Part shown: piece by piece, positions 1 to 8,055 of the stretch
How the letters are laid out: every line of letters begins with the position of its first letter
Numbering within the stretch: the first letter of the stretch is position 1
NCBI RefSeq assembly: GCF_000425705.1
Contig: NZ_KE384438.1
Location: 53,692 to 117,691 of the forward strand
Length of the DNA stretch: 64,000 bases
Reading direction: 5' to 3'
From: Halobacillus kuroshimensis DSM 18393
GTDB taxonomy: Bacteria; Bacillota; Bacilli; Bacillales; Halobacillaceae
The notes under the pieces: model-generated
Seen by the model: the letters and a program-made list of their open reading frames with translations, nothing else
Told to the model about the DNA's origin: nothing
Database searches by the model: none
Position numbers and translations under genes: made by a program

Positions 1-51
1 AAATACCACACGCCTGATGGAAATAGAAATCATCCGCCTAAACACCCATAA

Positions 52-81
52 AAAAATCCCGGGGAAAGTCCCGGGATTTTT
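52..81. terminator. Bidirectional intrinsic terminator
   Basis: A 12-bp perfect stem (AAAAATCCCGGG with its complement) around a 6-nt loop, with A and T runs on both sides. It lies just after the stop of the minus-strand Ohr gene. The other side could serve a plus-strand gene left of the window. Confidence 0.85.
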
Positions 82-93
82 CCTTCTTATCAA

Positions 94-510
94 TTATACC
101 GCCTGAGCATTGATCTCTACATCAATGTTGCCGCGTGTAGCTTTGGAATAAGGGCATACTTTATGAGCTTCTTCTGCAAGCTCTTCTGCTTCTTCCTGGG
201 ATACACCTTTAATTTTCACATTAAGGACAACACCGACTTTAAAGCCATTGTCTGCTTCATCTTTCATGAGGCTTACATCAGCAGTGATTTCAGAATCGAT
301 ATCCTTTTTCTGATTGCTTGCCACAAGGTTCAGAGCACCATCATAGCAGGCAGAATATCCTGCAGCAAACAGCTGTTCAGGGTTTGAACCTTTTTCTGAA
401 CCTTCACCCGGCATAGTCAGGTTCAGATCAATAAGACCGTCATCAGATTTTACGTGTCCATTACGTCCACCTTGGGCTGTTGCGTGCGCTGTAAACATAA
501 CTTTACTCAT
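94..510 (-). CDS. ohr: Organic hydroperoxide resistance protein, Ohr/OsmC family
   Basis: This 138-residue cytoplasmic thiol peroxidase of the Ohr class should reduce organic hydroperoxides to alcohols with electrons from dihydrolipoamide. Both family cysteines are visible: one in the AAGYSACYDGAL segment and one in the VCPYSKATRGN segment near the C-terminus. The frame is open further upstream, but the start was placed at MSKVMFTA because AAGGAG lies 8 nt before it; an ATG immediately upstream (position 513) is the alternative. The gene is monocistronic, ending at a strong terminator. Bacillus ohr genes are usually controlled by OhrR, but no regulator gene or clear operator is visible here. 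Confidence 0.9.
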   Translation of the reverse strand: MSKVMFTAHATAQGGRNGHVKSDDGLIDLNLTMPGEGSEKGSNPEQLFAAGYSACYDGALNLVASNQKKDIDSEITADVSLMKDEADNGFKVGVVLNVKIKGVSQEEAEELAEEAHKVCPYSKATRGNIDVEINAQAV

Positions 511-581
511 CATTATCACTCCTTGGCTAGTATAGAGACTCCATCCATTACATACCTCATCTTCCCTAATGGTAAACCTTT

Positions 582-863
582 CTATTCCTTGTACACCCGA
601 AATTCCTCCTGCAGCGATTCCGGTGCCATTTTCACCATCCACTGAAGAATGTACGTGAACACAGCCAGATCATCGACAATCCCAAAGAAGATGAGCACAT
701 CCGGAATCAAGTCCCACGGAAATGCAAGGTAGGCTGTAAGAAGAAGAACGGACAACCATTTCTTTTTCATACTTACCTGCCTGGACTGAAAAAAGCGTAC
801 GATAAACGGCACAGACTTCCGCACATTAAAAAGAAACTTGATTCTTCTCCAGAAACGTATCAT
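582..863 (-). CDS. DUF1232 (YkvA-like) small membrane-associated protein
   Basis: A 93-residue basic protein with a hydrophobic segment around residues 36-56 and the family motif FPWDLIPDVL followed by GIVDDLAV. This is the conserved core of DUF1232 proteins, whose role is unknown. The N-terminus is rich in Arg and Lys, consistent with a positive-inside membrane anchor. GGGAGG precedes the ATG. It sits 70 bp upstream of ohr on the same strand, so cotranscription is possible but not shown. Confidence 0.75.
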   Translation of the reverse strand: MIRFWRRIKFLFNVRKSVPFIVRFFQSRQVSMKKKWLSVLLLTAYLAFPWDLIPDVLIFFGIVDDLAVFTYILQWMVKMAPESLQEEFRVYKE

Positions 864-1049
864 TCCTCATCCCTCCCCTTCTATTCATTCCCTGTTTGAG
901 CGCTTTTACAGCCACTGCTTTCCATTGCTTTCACTGTGCGTATACTTTACCATAAAAAGGAGAACAACCCGGGATCACAGAGAGAGAATAGCCCAGACAA
1001 CATCATTGGCATATACTATAAACAAAGACCAAAAGGGGAGAAGGATGTC

Positions 1050-1601
1050 ATGAAGATCTTGCTGCTCAACGGAACAATTGTCGGAAAAAAAACACGGACA
1101 CTGCTAAATGAAATAGATAAATACATTCAACTGCTGCCAGATGATCACGAAACGAAAATCATCGACCTGGAAAATTACGAACTTCAATTCGTCGACGGGC
1201 GTCCGGCCGAGGAATACAATCAGGATATGCAGCGCCTGATACAGGAAATTGAGGAGGCCGACGCCTACGTGATCGCAACCCCTATTTTCCAGGGCTCCAT
1301 TCCAGGAACGTTAAAAAACGTATTTGATGCCGTATCACCACTGGCTATGCGCTACAAACCCGTCACCATCATCGCCAACGGAGGGACGCTTCAGCACCAC
1401 CTGGTTATCGAAAATCAACTGAAACCAATCCTGAATTACTTCCGCTGCATGGTCACACCGAACTACGTCTATACCCATACCAATCATTTCTCCACCGACG
1501 GCGAGCTCATCGACGAAGACGTCCGCAGCCGCCTCAAAGAAATGACCATCGTCTTCAACCAATACCTGCAAATGAGCCGCCATTTAGAACCCGATAAGTA
1601 A
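1050..1601 (+). CDS. NADPH-dependent FMN reductase family flavoprotein
   Basis: A 183-residue protein of the flavodoxin-like FMN reductase family (azoreductase/SsuE-like). It begins MKILLLNGT, the phosphate-binding strand-loop of the fold. The middle contains TPIFQGSIPGTLKNVFDAV, the flavin-contacting and dimerisation motif. It should use NADPH to reduce bound FMN and pass electrons to quinones, azo compounds or a partner monooxygenase; the acceptor cannot be told from sequence. The open frame extends upstream, but GGGGAGAAGG just before the ATG at 1050 fixes the start. The neighbours are on the other strand, so it is probably a single-gene unit. Confidence 0.82.
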   Translation: MKILLLNGTIVGKKTRTLLNEIDKYIQLLPDDHETKIIDLENYELQFVDGRPAEEYNQDMQRLIQEIEEADAYVIATPIFQGSIPGTLKNVFDAVSPLAMRYKPVTIIANGGTLQHHLVIENQLKPILNYFRCMVTPNYVYTHTNHFSTDGELIDEDVRSRLKEMTIVFNQYLQMSRHLEPDK

Positions 1602-2046
1602 AATAGGGTGTGGAGAGGAGCGGGGAGGCCTGACACGTATAAGCCGGGCATTGCAGTGAAGGGGACTTTCTTCACGAAAATGAACGGCTGATATTGCGAA
1701 GGACTGCTCCTCGGAACCGGATTAAAAAAAGAAATGCGGAGGCGCCCTGATCAGCCCAAGCCATCTGCAGCTGGACAGTACTTGATCTGGAATGTAACTG
1801 GATGGAAAATCACGGTTCTTCTTGAGAAGTCGATATAAATGAAAAACCCCTGACAGTCCCTGTCAGGGGTTTTTCGTGAGAATGTGTATCCCTCTTTTAT
1901 GATTTAAAAATACGAAGAAGGGGTTCTTCTCTTCTGCTCACTATCCGGCTGTCATGAAAAACTTATCCATGGTACCGCCTGTAAATACATCGATCAATAA
2001 GCAGAACATAAGCGCCACTCGACATACACCGGGTGACAACTGGTCT
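1602..2046. other. 445-bp intergenic stretch, no gene seen
   Basis: Neither strand has an open frame with a plausible ribosome site. The only clear element is the terminator at 1842-1875. The first 240 bp are purine-rich with several short inverted matches and may be decayed sequence or a long 3' UTR. Confidence 0.6.
1842..1875. terminator. Bidirectional intrinsic terminator
   Basis: A 15-bp perfect stem (AAAAACCCCTGACAG with its complement) with a 3-4 nt loop and A/T runs on both sides. It lies between the convergent flavin reductase and lytic transglycosylase genes, about 240 bp past the first stop and 170 bp past the second. Confidence 0.85.
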
Positions 2047-2688
2047 TTATACTCGCCCAAGGACCTTGCTTACGTAGTTCTCGGTTTCTCGAAAAGGAGG
2101 AATACCTCCGTACTTATCAACATTTCCCGGCCCGGCATTATACGCGGCAAGAGCCAGGGACGGATCATCATTGTAGCGGTCAAGCATTTGTTTTAGATAC
2201 TTGGTCCCTCCCATAATGTTCTGTTCCGGATCAAAAGGATTCTCCACCCCCAGGCCTCTTGCTGTGGCGGGCATCAACTGCATAAGCCCCTGGGCCCCGG
2301 CATGACTGACAACATCTGCATCAAAATTGGATTCGGTCTGAATGACAGAACGAATCAGACTTTCATCCACCCCATATTGGGAAGATGCCTTCGATATCCA
2401 ATGATCCAGGCTTTCTGATCCTTTTGTTTGTTCAGCAGGAGCCGGCTGCTGCTTCGGTGCTGTTGTCACCGGAGAAGCTAGAGGTCGATCCGTCCCGTTC
2501 AAATAAAGGGACTCTGTATTCATCGACACGGGGGCCACCCCTGCCGCAAACGCCTGACTGACTGCCGCTTGAAACAAATCCTGAAAGGACAACCCCTGCA
2601 GATCCTGTCCCCCATTTCCCTGCTGAGTGCCGCCCAAAAAAGAAAAGCTCTGCATCTGCATCATCCATTGAAGCTTGTTGACATCCAT
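2047..2688 (-). CDS. Lytic transglycosylase, SLT domain (YjbJ/CwlQ-like)
   Basis: A 213-residue protein with a C-terminal SLT goose-lysozyme fold (about residues 95-213). The catalytic Glu is in IQTESNFDADVVSHAGAQG. The following LMQLMPATARGLGV, the N-P-F-DPEQNI block and LALAAYNAGPGNV are textbook family motifs. The N-terminal 90 residues are low-complexity and Gln/Pro rich with no obvious signal peptide, as in Bacillus YjbJ (CwlQ). It should cleave the MurNAc-GlcNAc bond of peptidoglycan to give anhydro-muropeptides. An in-frame GTG lies upstream, but GAGGTG six bases before the ATG at 2688 marks the real start. Confidence 0.88.
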   Translation of the reverse strand: MDVNKLQWMMQMQSFSFLGGTQQGNGGQDLQGLSFQDLFQAAVSQAFAAGVAPVSMNTESLYLNGTDRPLASPVTTAPKQQPAPAEQTKGSESLDHWISKASSQYGVDESLIRSVIQTESNFDADVVSHAGAQGLMQLMPATARGLGVENPFDPEQNIMGGTKYLKQMLDRYNDDPSLALAAYNAGPGNVDKYGGIPPFRETENYVSKVLGRV

Positions 2689-2717
2689 TGCTTCCACCTC
2701 GTCTCATTGATATGTAA

Positions 2718-2746
2718 AGTGTACAGGATGCGTCACATTCCGACAA
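2718..2746 (-). promoter_or_regulatory. Putative sigma-A promoter of the transglycosylase gene
   Basis: On the minus strand TTGTCG (-35) and TACACT (-10) are 17 bp apart, 30 bp upstream of the start codon. Each hexamer matches four of six consensus bases. Confidence 0.45.
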
Positions 2747-2829
2747 TCACTTGTTGGATCATTTTTACAAGTTTCCAGACTTAGACAAAACTTGAGAAAA
2801 AACTTTCCTGAATCACTCATTTAAGTATC

Positions 2830-3118
2830 GTTTTCCACTCTCTTTTTCCCAAAGCAGAACCCACCGGAGCAGTGGTACAATAAAAGAAGCAAAAGAGTTT
2901 CCTCATCACCGTAAGTGAGATGGCGTGCAGGTTGTCCACGCCTTCAGCGATTGTCACATCGTAACTGTTCTTACATAGGTACACTCTTTTGTCTCTTACG
3001 TCGAATGACCCTATTATTTTTCCCCGCCAGGAAAAATAACCTGTAGATTTCATGGTACGTCTTCCCTCATCGAAAGACGAGCACCATCTCCCTTTTGTTT
3101 TCAAAAGGGAGTTTTTTT
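2830..3118 (+). ncRNA. Candidate structured RNA upstream of a small membrane-protein gene
   Basis: This stretch has no convincing gene but has consecutive hairpins that end in a canonical plus-strand terminator. The clearest are GGCGTG/CACGCC (2922-2942), a perfect 10-bp stem at 3014-3039, a composite stem ATGGT...CGTCTT pairing AAGACG...ACCAT (3052-3087), and the terminator (3088-3118). It could be a small RNA or a terminator-type leader of the gene at 3213. No known riboswitch consensus (TPP, FMN, SAM, lysine, purine, ydaO, yybP, glmS) was recognised. The 5' end is not defined. Confidence 0.4.
3088..3118 (+). terminator. Plus-strand intrinsic terminator without an assigned gene
   Basis: A 10-bp perfect stem (CTCCCTTTTG and complement) with a 4-nt loop, followed by seven T on the plus strand only. 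No plus-strand coding sequence lies upstream within 1.4 kb, so it must end a non-coding transcript or act as an attenuator. Confidence 0.8.
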
Positions 3119-3212
3119 ATGTTTTTCATGAAGGACAAAATATTTTCCAAAAGATAAATATTGCCTGCCTGCTGCTCATATATTGAAAGTACAAAGGAGG
3201 TGGGAAACCATC

Positions 3213-3404
3213 ATGGAATTCAACAACAATGCGTTTTACTTCCTGGCTGCTCTGCTCGCTGGTTATGCCCTGTTCAGCTTAGGTGATACGGGTGGAAATT
3301 TCTTTGATCAATTCTTGTACTATGCAGGCTACATTGCGATGATTCTGTTCTCATTTGTACTTATATTTACTGGCTTAGCCCGGTTCCTCAAACAATATCA
3401 ATAA
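3213..3404 (+). CDS. Small two-helix membrane protein
   Basis: A 63-residue protein with two predicted membrane helices, about residues 5-22 and 37-58, separated by a short polar loop containing GDTGGNFFDQF. The family was not recognised. AAAGGAGGTG precedes the ATG at a spacing of about 10 nt. It is flanked by a plus-strand terminator 95 bp upstream and a bidirectional terminator right after its stop, so it is a single-gene unit whose transcription may be attenuated by the upstream element. Confidence 0.65.
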   Translation: MEFNNNAFYFLAALLAGYALFSLGDTGGNFFDQFLYYAGYIAMILFSFVLIFTGLARFLKQYQ

Positions 3405-3406
3405 TA

Positions 3407-3434
3407 AAAAAGGACTGCTCCCGGCAGTCCTTTT
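3407..3434. terminator. Bidirectional terminator
   Basis: Stem GGACTGC/GCAGTCC with a 5-nt loop, A-run on the left and T-run on the right, placed between the convergent stops of the small membrane protein and the YueI-family gene. Confidence 0.85.
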
Positions 3435-3862
3435 CATATTCCGAACAATCGTTTCAAGAAACTTTTACGCTCGGGGGCTTCTTCTTTTGGAGCCGGAGGA
3501 TGATAATGAATCTCTTCTTTTTCCACAGCGTAATCGAGCGTTAACACTGCCCCGTACTCCGTTTCTGTATCCTGATTGGAGATTGTAGTATGATGAATGT
3601 TATGCTTCTCCGCTATATCCTTTAATGGCGATAAAAAGCGGTAGCTGATCTCCCCGTTCAATAACAGTGTCGCCTCGGGGTTGCGGCTCATTTCCTTCTC
3701 CAGCTCCCCAAAACCTTCCTCCTGCATCACTTGCCCGTTCGTCAGCGCAAGGAGAATCCGTTCCCGCAGCGTACCTAAAAATTGTCTGCGTTCACCCGGG
3801 TTGGTTTCTCTGCTTCCATATATCCCTTCCTGCAGGTAATCCTCCAGATCCGGTTTTTTCAT
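3434..3862 (-). CDS. YueI family protein (DUF1694)
   Basis: A 142-residue cytoplasmic protein of the YueI/DUF1694 family, function unknown. Family features are the N-terminal DYLQEGIYGSRETNPGERRQFLGTLRERI block, the GQVMQEE segment, and a central NPEATLLLNGEI strand pattern. The C-terminal tail is Pro/Glu rich and ends in a basic amphipathic KSFLKRLFGI. GAGGTGATGG precedes the ATG. It lies 93 bp downstream of the lipid kinase gene and could share its transcript. Confidence 0.8.
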   Translation of the reverse strand: MKKPDLEDYLQEGIYGSRETNPGERRQFLGTLRERILLALTNGQVMQEEGFGELEKEMSRNPEATLLLNGEISYRFLSPLKDIAEKHNIHHTTISNQDTETEYGAVLTLDYAVEKEEIHYHPPAPKEEAPERKSFLKRLFGI

Positions 3863-3955
3863 CTTTCCATCACCTCACTCTTCTATTATGAACGTTCAAA
3901 CAACGGACATCCATTCAAAAAGCCCAGCAAAAAGGACGGGTCCTGCGACACCGCC

Positions 3956-4843
3956 CTAAGGTACAGAAATCACTTCTATATGAGAAGGAAGAACATCTAG
4001 GACGACAGGGAGAGGATCGCCCTCTTCCCCATCCACATTGGTTTTCACCGTTTCCCGGGACGAGATCTCCACCCGCCGGGCTTTGAAATACTCAACCGAG
4101 GAATCTTCCTGTAATTCTCCTCTTAAAATGGAGGTAACGATGGAGGCAAGGCGCATCATGTTCATACGCGGAAGAATGAAACAGTGCAGCAGACCGTCAT
4201 CTACTTCTGCGTCGGGCGCCAGACGCTCAAACCCACCTGTCGAGTTCGTTAGAGCGGCCAGAAAAAGGAACGCGTCCCCTTCCCACGTTTTATGATCATC
4301 GAACTGAATGGTCAGCGGACTGGTTCCATCTGAAGAAAGGGTTTTGATTCCTTCCATCACATAGGCAAGTGGACCAAAACGCGTCTTCTGCTCCGGACTG
4401 ACTTCATACGTCGCTTCAGCGAGAGCTCCGACAGCTGTAATATTTACAAAATACCGTTCGTTCACTTTACCTATGTCCACTTTCCGGGAATGGTCATTAC
4501 GCAGCAGCTGGACCGCTTCATCCGGATGAAGCGGTATATTCAAGGCTCTGGCGAAATCATTGACGGTCCCCAGTGGAATCACAGCCAGAAGGGGCCGGTG
4601 TTCTTGATCGACCATGCCGTTAATGGTTTCATGAAGCGTTCCATCCCCTCCAAGAGAAACGACCAGATCATACGCTTCTTTACAGGCATCCCGGCAGTAT
4701 TTGGTAGCATCCAATTCTTTTTCCGTCTGTACTTCTTTCACAGCATATCCTTTATCTTCAAGTATCTCCTGAATTTCAGCCACATACGTAACGGCTTCCT
4801 CTTTACCTGAAGAAGGATTGACGATCAGCATTGCGCTTTTCAT
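3956..4843 (-). CDS. Diacylglycerol/lipid kinase family protein (BmrU/YegS-like)
   Basis: A 295-residue soluble kinase of the DAGK catalytic family. The nucleotide-binding signature is SLGGDGTLHETINGM (about residues 64-78), followed by PLGTVNDFARALNIP. The N-terminal MLIVNPSSGK motif and the C-terminal beta-sandwich with FLFLAALTNSTGGFERLAPDAEVDDG are also typical. It should use ATP to phosphorylate a lipid alcohol such as diacylglycerol. The exact lipid cannot be told: BmrU, YerQ/DgkB and YegS share these motifs. GGGAGG precedes the ATG. Confidence 0.85.
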   Translation of the reverse strand: MKSAMLIVNPSSGKEEAVTYVAEIQEILEDKGYAVKEVQTEKELDATKYCRDACKEAYDLVVSLGGDGTLHETINGMVDQEHRPLLAVIPLGTVNDFARALNIPLHPDEAVQLLRNDHSRKVDIGKVNERYFVNITAVGALAEATYEVSPEQKTRFGPLAYVMEGIKTLSSDGTSPLTIQFDDHKTWEGDAFLFLAALTNSTGGFERLAPDAEVDDGLLHCFILPRMNMMRLASIVTSILRGELQEDSSVEYFKARRVEISSRETVKTNVDGEEGDPLPVVLDVLPSHIEVISVP

Positions 4844-4869
4844 GATTCAGCCTCCCTGAAGCCGGGATC

Positions 4870-5358
4870 TTATTCTTCCGGACCCCTGCCGAGTAAATGT
4901 TCAGGATATTGATACACCGTCCGCACAGGAATGAAACCGAACGATTGGAAGAACTCCTGCCCTCCATGTCCGGCTCCCTGCCATTCCACTTGGATGTGCT
5001 CGATGCCCTGTCCTGTCATCCAATCCAGTAAGGAGCGGCACATCTGTGTACCGATGCCTTCCCTGCGGTAAAATTCATCGACATACAGTTCTTCGATCCG
5101 CCCCTTTCTTTCCTCAACGGAAACCGGATCGATCACAGCAAGGCCGTAGCCGATCAGCCGGCCTTCCACCTCGGCGGCAATCAGTTTCTGTTCCGGCGCG
5201 ACATTCGTAAACTGATCAGCGGCCCAGAATTTCCGCTCCCGCAGAACATCTCCTGAGAGTTGTCCTTCCTGTTCATCTTTCACGGCATGAAGATAATCCA
5301 CGGCATATCTTGTAAAGTGCATTAAATCCCTGTCCTCTACTTCCCTGATCACTGCCAA
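4870..5358 (-). CDS. GNAT family N-acetyltransferase
   Basis: A 162-residue single-domain GNAT enzyme that should transfer acetyl from acetyl-CoA to an amine of unknown identity. The acetyl-CoA pyrophosphate loop is visible as YVDEFYRREGIGTQMCRSLLDW (motif A, R-R-E-G-I-G-T). The preceding strand GYGLAVIDP and the C-terminal FFQSFGFIPVRTVYQY (motif B) complete the fold. The start is TTG, eight bases after AGGAGG. It lies between the lipid kinase (26 bp) and a second acetyltransferase-fold gene (14 bp), so these three form a likely operon. Confidence 0.82.
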   Translation of the reverse strand: MAVIREVEDRDLMHFTRYAVDYLHAVKDEQEGQLSGDVLRERKFWAADQFTNVAPEQKLIAAEVEGRLIGYGLAVIDPVSVEERKGRIEELYVDEFYRREGIGTQMCRSLLDWMTGQGIEHIQVEWQGAGHGGQEFFQSFGFIPVRTVYQYPEHLLGRGPEE

Positions 5359-5372
5359 ATCAAACGCCTCCT

Positions 5373-5648
5373 CTACTTCTTGCGAACCACCTGATATTCC
5401 GGGGTTTCTTCTATTACATTATGCGCAAAAGAGCACACAGGGTCGATCATTAATTTATGTTTTCTCGCATAATTCACAGCTTCATCTACGAGCTCCCTGC
5501 CAAGCCCTTGTTCACGCTCGTCCGGATCCACATGAGTGCTCAGAATGATCATTGTATCATCTTCCACATCAAAAACCAGTTCGGCGGCTGGATCCTGTTT
5601 TTCTCCCATATAAAGTCTTCCTTTATCTTCATGAATCATTCGTTCCAT
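5373..5648 (-). CDS. YjdJ/YidJ-type small GNAT-like acetyltransferase
   Basis: A 91-residue protein of the short Gcn5-related group typified by Bacillus YjdJ and human NATD1. It carries the compact signature THVDPDEREQGLGRELVDEAVNYARKH followed by DPVCSFAHNVI. The substrate is unknown. An upstream in-frame ATG exists, but GGGGAG six bases before the MERMIHEDKG start is the better site. It is the first gene of a tight minus-strand group with the 162-residue GNAT gene and the lipid kinase. Confidence 0.8.
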   Translation of the reverse strand: MERMIHEDKGRLYMGEKQDPAAELVFDVEDDTMIILSTHVDPDEREQGLGRELVDEAVNYARKHKLMIDPVCSFAHNVIEETPEYQVVRKK

Positions 5649-5692
5649 GTTCAACTCCCCTTTCATATAAAAAGCATTCCCTCCTGCCTATA

Positions 5693-5724
5693 AGAAAAAC
5701 ATCCATGGAAGGCCCATGGATGTT
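5693..5724 (-). terminator. Intrinsic terminator after the CstA-family gene
   Basis: An 11-bp perfect stem (AACATCCATGG and complement) followed on the minus strand by TTTTTCTT. It sits 20 bp beyond the transporter stop and isolates it from the acetyltransferase operon. Confidence 0.85.
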
Positions 5725-5745
5725 AGGAGAATAAGGGAAGATGCT

Positions 5746-7188
5746 TCAGGCTGTCGTCTTCAAATCCTCTTCCAGCGGGATGTTCCGCTGCAGGCCGCGT
5801 TTGGCAGCTATGAAGAAAGCTGTCACAACCCCCACTGTAATGACCGCAGCCAGCGCATAAGCTACGTTCAACGGAAGGCCGAATCCGATGGGCGCATTGA
5901 TGATGTACGTAAATGTAGCCATCGTCATGAATGCGGCCGGAACAGCGGCGATCCAATAGTTTTTTCGAGCGAGGAACAAGTACATCGCTCCCACCCACAG
6001 CGCAATGACAGCCGTGGATTGGTTGGCCCAGGAGAAGTATCTCCAAAGCAGAGTGAAGTCAATGCGTGTCAAAGCAAAAGAAATGACAAACAGCGGAAGT
6101 GCTATCCAGATACGGCTGGCCAGCTTTTTCTGGGAGATGTTCAAGTAGTCGGCGATAATCATGCGGGCACTGCGGAAAGCTGTATCCCCCGAAGTGATCG
6201 GCAGAATAATGACACCAAGGACAGCAAGCGTCCCGCCAAACGCTCCAAGCATAGCAATCGATACTTCACTGACGACCGCCGCAGGACCGCCACTGGCAAG
6301 GACTTCATTCAAGCCTCCGGATCCGCCGAACAGGCTCATCGCAGCAGCTGCCCAGATCATGGCAATAATTCCTTCCGCAATCATCATGCCGTAAAAAATG
6401 CGGCGTCCCTGTTTTTCCTTCTGAGTCGTTCTTGAAATGATCGGCGTCTGGGTGGCATGAAAGCCGGACAACGCTCCACAGGATATCGTTAAAAATAACA
6501 GCGGGAAGATCGGTGCGTTGTCAGGGTGCATGTTCGTCAGGGACAACTCTGGAATCGGTGCGCCTGTAGCCACAAGTGATACGCCGACTCCAATGGCACT
6601 GATTAATAACAACGCTCCGAAGACCGGATAGAAACGTCCGATAATTTTATCAATTGGAAGCATCGTAGCAAGTAAATAGTAAACAAATATTGCTGCCAGA
6701 ATAACAGGAAGGGACAGCCAGCTGTTCGTCATATTGTGCAGAAGATCGGCTGGAGCTGTTACAAACACAGTTCCGACCAGAACGAGAAGCAGAATAGCGA
6801 AGGCGTTCACGACGTGCTTCATCACTTTCCCGAGAAATTTCCCAGCCAGTTCAGGCAGGTGGGCGCCGCGGTTCCTGATGGATATCATGCCTGTTAAATA
6901 ATCATGGACAGCCCCGGCGAAGATGCAGCCAAACACAATCCATAAAAAAGCGACCGGCCCATACAGCGCCCCCAGAATAGGACCGAAAATCGGACCGACC
7001 CCGGCAATATTCAACAGCTGAATCAACGAGTTCCGCTTTTCGCCCATTGGCAGATAATCCACACCGTCCCCATGCGTATACGCAGGAGTCTCGCGTCCTG
7101 TTTGAACACCAAACTGTTTTTCTACGTATTTTCCATAAGTAAAGTATCCGGCAATTAAGAGTGCAATACTTACTAGAAATGTAATCAT
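5746..7188 (-). CDS. cstA: CstA-family transporter, probable pyruvate/peptide permease
   Basis: A 480-residue polytopic membrane protein with about 13 hydrophobic segments and the CstA signatures LNIAGVGPIFGPILGALYGPVA, GMISIRNRG and ISCGALSGFHATQTPI. It is shorter than E. coli CstA and BtsT, as in several Bacillaceae. BtsT is a pyruvate symporter induced by the LytS-type kinase BtsS with its regulator; here a LytS/LytT pair lies directly upstream on the same strand, suggesting the same pairing. The start was set at MITFLVSIALLI, preceded by GGGGAG; the frame is open 40 codons further. The leader carries a cre match and a 16-bp palindrome, and a terminator separates it from lytT. Confidence 0.85.
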   Translation of the reverse strand: MITFLVSIALLIAGYFTYGKYVEKQFGVQTGRETPAYTHGDGVDYLPMGEKRNSLIQLLNIAGVGPIFGPILGALYGPVAFLWIVFGCIFAGAVHDYLTGMISIRNRGAHLPELAGKFLGKVMKHVVNAFAILLLVLVGTVFVTAPADLLHNMTNSWLSLPVILAAIFVYYLLATMLPIDKIIGRFYPVFGALLLISAIGVGVSLVATGAPIPELSLTNMHPDNAPIFPLLFLTISCGALSGFHATQTPIISRTTQKEKQGRRIFYGMMIAEGIIAMIWAAAAMSLFGGSGGLNEVLASGGPAAVVSEVSIAMLGAFGGTLAVLGVIILPITSGDTAFRSARMIIADYLNISQKKLASRIWIALPLFVISFALTRIDFTLLWRYFSWANQSTAVIALWVGAMYLFLARKNYWIAAVPAAFMTMATFTYIINAPIGFGLPLNVAYALAAVITVGVVTAFFIAAKRGLQRNIPLEEDLKTTA

Positions 7189-7235
7189 CCGTTGTTCTCC
7201 CCTCATCTTTGTAATCGGTTGCAAACAGCGTATCA

Positions 7236-7250
7236 TGATAACGCTTACAA
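7236..7250 (-). promoter_or_regulatory. cre site (CcpA operator) upstream of cstA
   Basis: The minus strand reads TTGTAAGCGTTATCA, which fits the consensus WTGNAANCGNWWNCA at every position. It is about 50 bp upstream of the cstA start, where CcpA binding would normally repress during growth on glucose. Confidence 0.7.
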
Positions 7251-7275
7251 AAGATGAGGTTCTGTTTATCATGTC

Positions 7276-7291
7276 GTTGAACGCGTTCAAC
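7276..7291. repeat. 16-bp perfect palindrome in the cstA control region
   Basis: GTTGAACGCGTTCAAC is its own complement. It lies between the lytT terminator and the cre site, about 90 bp upstream of cstA, and is a candidate operator. It does not fit cre, because the AA before CG is missing, and its cognate regulator is unknown. Confidence 0.5.
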
Positions 7292-7297
7292 GTGTAG

Positions 7298-7328
7298 AAA
7301 AGACGCATCGAAAAAGAATGCGCCTTTT
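7298..7328 (-). terminator. Terminator overlapping the lytT stop codon
   Basis: An 11-bp stem with one G-U pair (AAAAGGCGCAT with ATGCGTCTTTT on the minus strand) and a 9-nt loop. It ends the lytS-lytT transcript before cstA, so cstA needs its own promoter or read-through. Confidence 0.7.
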
Positions 7329-8055
7329 ACAACTCCATCATTCTCCTTAAATCCTTCACGTAATTCCTGCTGACGGACAGCTTTTCCTCCGCTCCCCGCA
7401 GCTCAAGCTGCCAGGCTCCATTAAACCAGGGTGTGAGACGGTGAATATAATCAATGTTAACGAGATAGCTTTTATGAATCCTGAAAAAAGAAAACGGCTG
7501 CAGGCGCTCTTCCACATCCTTCAAAGCATCGTTGGTTTCGTAAACAGAAGCGCGGCCGACAATTTTCGTTGCTCTGCCCTCTCTGTACACGTACATGATA
7601 TCTGAAGGATTGAGGTATTCAATGGTGTCGTCCACCTCCACCGCAAACTTAGAAGGAACCGGACCCTGCTTTTGATTTTCCTCCGGCAGCAGCTTCTTTT
7701 CCATCCGGTTCACCGCCTCAGCTAATTGGTCCTCGTCAAACGGCTTAAGCAGATAATCGAGCGCCTGATGACGGAACGCTTCCACGGCAAAATCGGGATA
7801 AGCTGTTGCAAACACGATTTCAGGCACCTTTTTCAAATCCTTTATGGCAGCAGCTACAGCCAGTCCATCCATCTTCGGCATCTCGACATCAAGAAACATG
7901 ACGTCCGGCTGGTACTTCAAAGCAGCCACAATCGCTTCATCGCCGGAGGCCGCTTCCCCGACCACTTTAATCCGTTCGAAGGGTTGAAGCAGATAGGCTA
8001 ATTCTTCCCGGCTGAAGCGTTCATCATCAACGATCAGCACGCGTATATCCGTCAT
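7327..8055 (-). CDS. lytT: LytT-type response regulator, REC-LytTR
   Basis: A 242-residue two-component regulator. Residues 1-120 form a receiver domain with acidic pocket VDDE, phospho-acceptor Asp in VMFLDVEMPKMDG and the KPF loop with conserved Lys. Residues 135-242 form a LytTR DNA-binding domain (FFRIHKSYLVNIDYIHRL, LSVSRNYVKDLRRM). It overlaps lytS by four bases (ATGA), so the two are translationally coupled. In Bacillus subtilis LytST responds to pyruvate and activates pftAB; in E. coli the homologous BtsSR activates btsT. The adjacent CstA-family gene is therefore the likely target. Confidence 0.92.
   Translation of the reverse strand: MTDIRVLIVDDERFSREELAYLLQPFERIKVVGEAASGDEAIVAALKYQPDVMFLDVEMPKMDGLAVAAAIKDLKKVPEIVFATAYPDFAVEAFRHQALDYLLKPFDEDQLAEAVNRMEKKLLPEENQKQGPVPSKFAVEVDDTIEYLNPSDIMYVYREGRATKIVGRASVYETNDALKDVEERLQPFSFFRIHKSYLVNIDYIHRLTPWFNGAWQLELRGAEEKLSVSRNYVKDLRRMMEL

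Noticed and set aside
2817..3053. 78-residue minus-strand open frame (MKSTGYFSWRGK...) in the structured segment
   Set aside because: The ribosome site is weak (GAGGG at a poor distance), the frame contains the hairpins and no known family is recognised. The plus-strand terminator argues for RNA on the other strand.
5716..6435. 239-codon plus-strand open frame opposite the CstA gene
   Set aside because: It lies entirely antisense to a well-supported membrane transporter and shows the typical arginine/serine-rich composition of a shadow frame.
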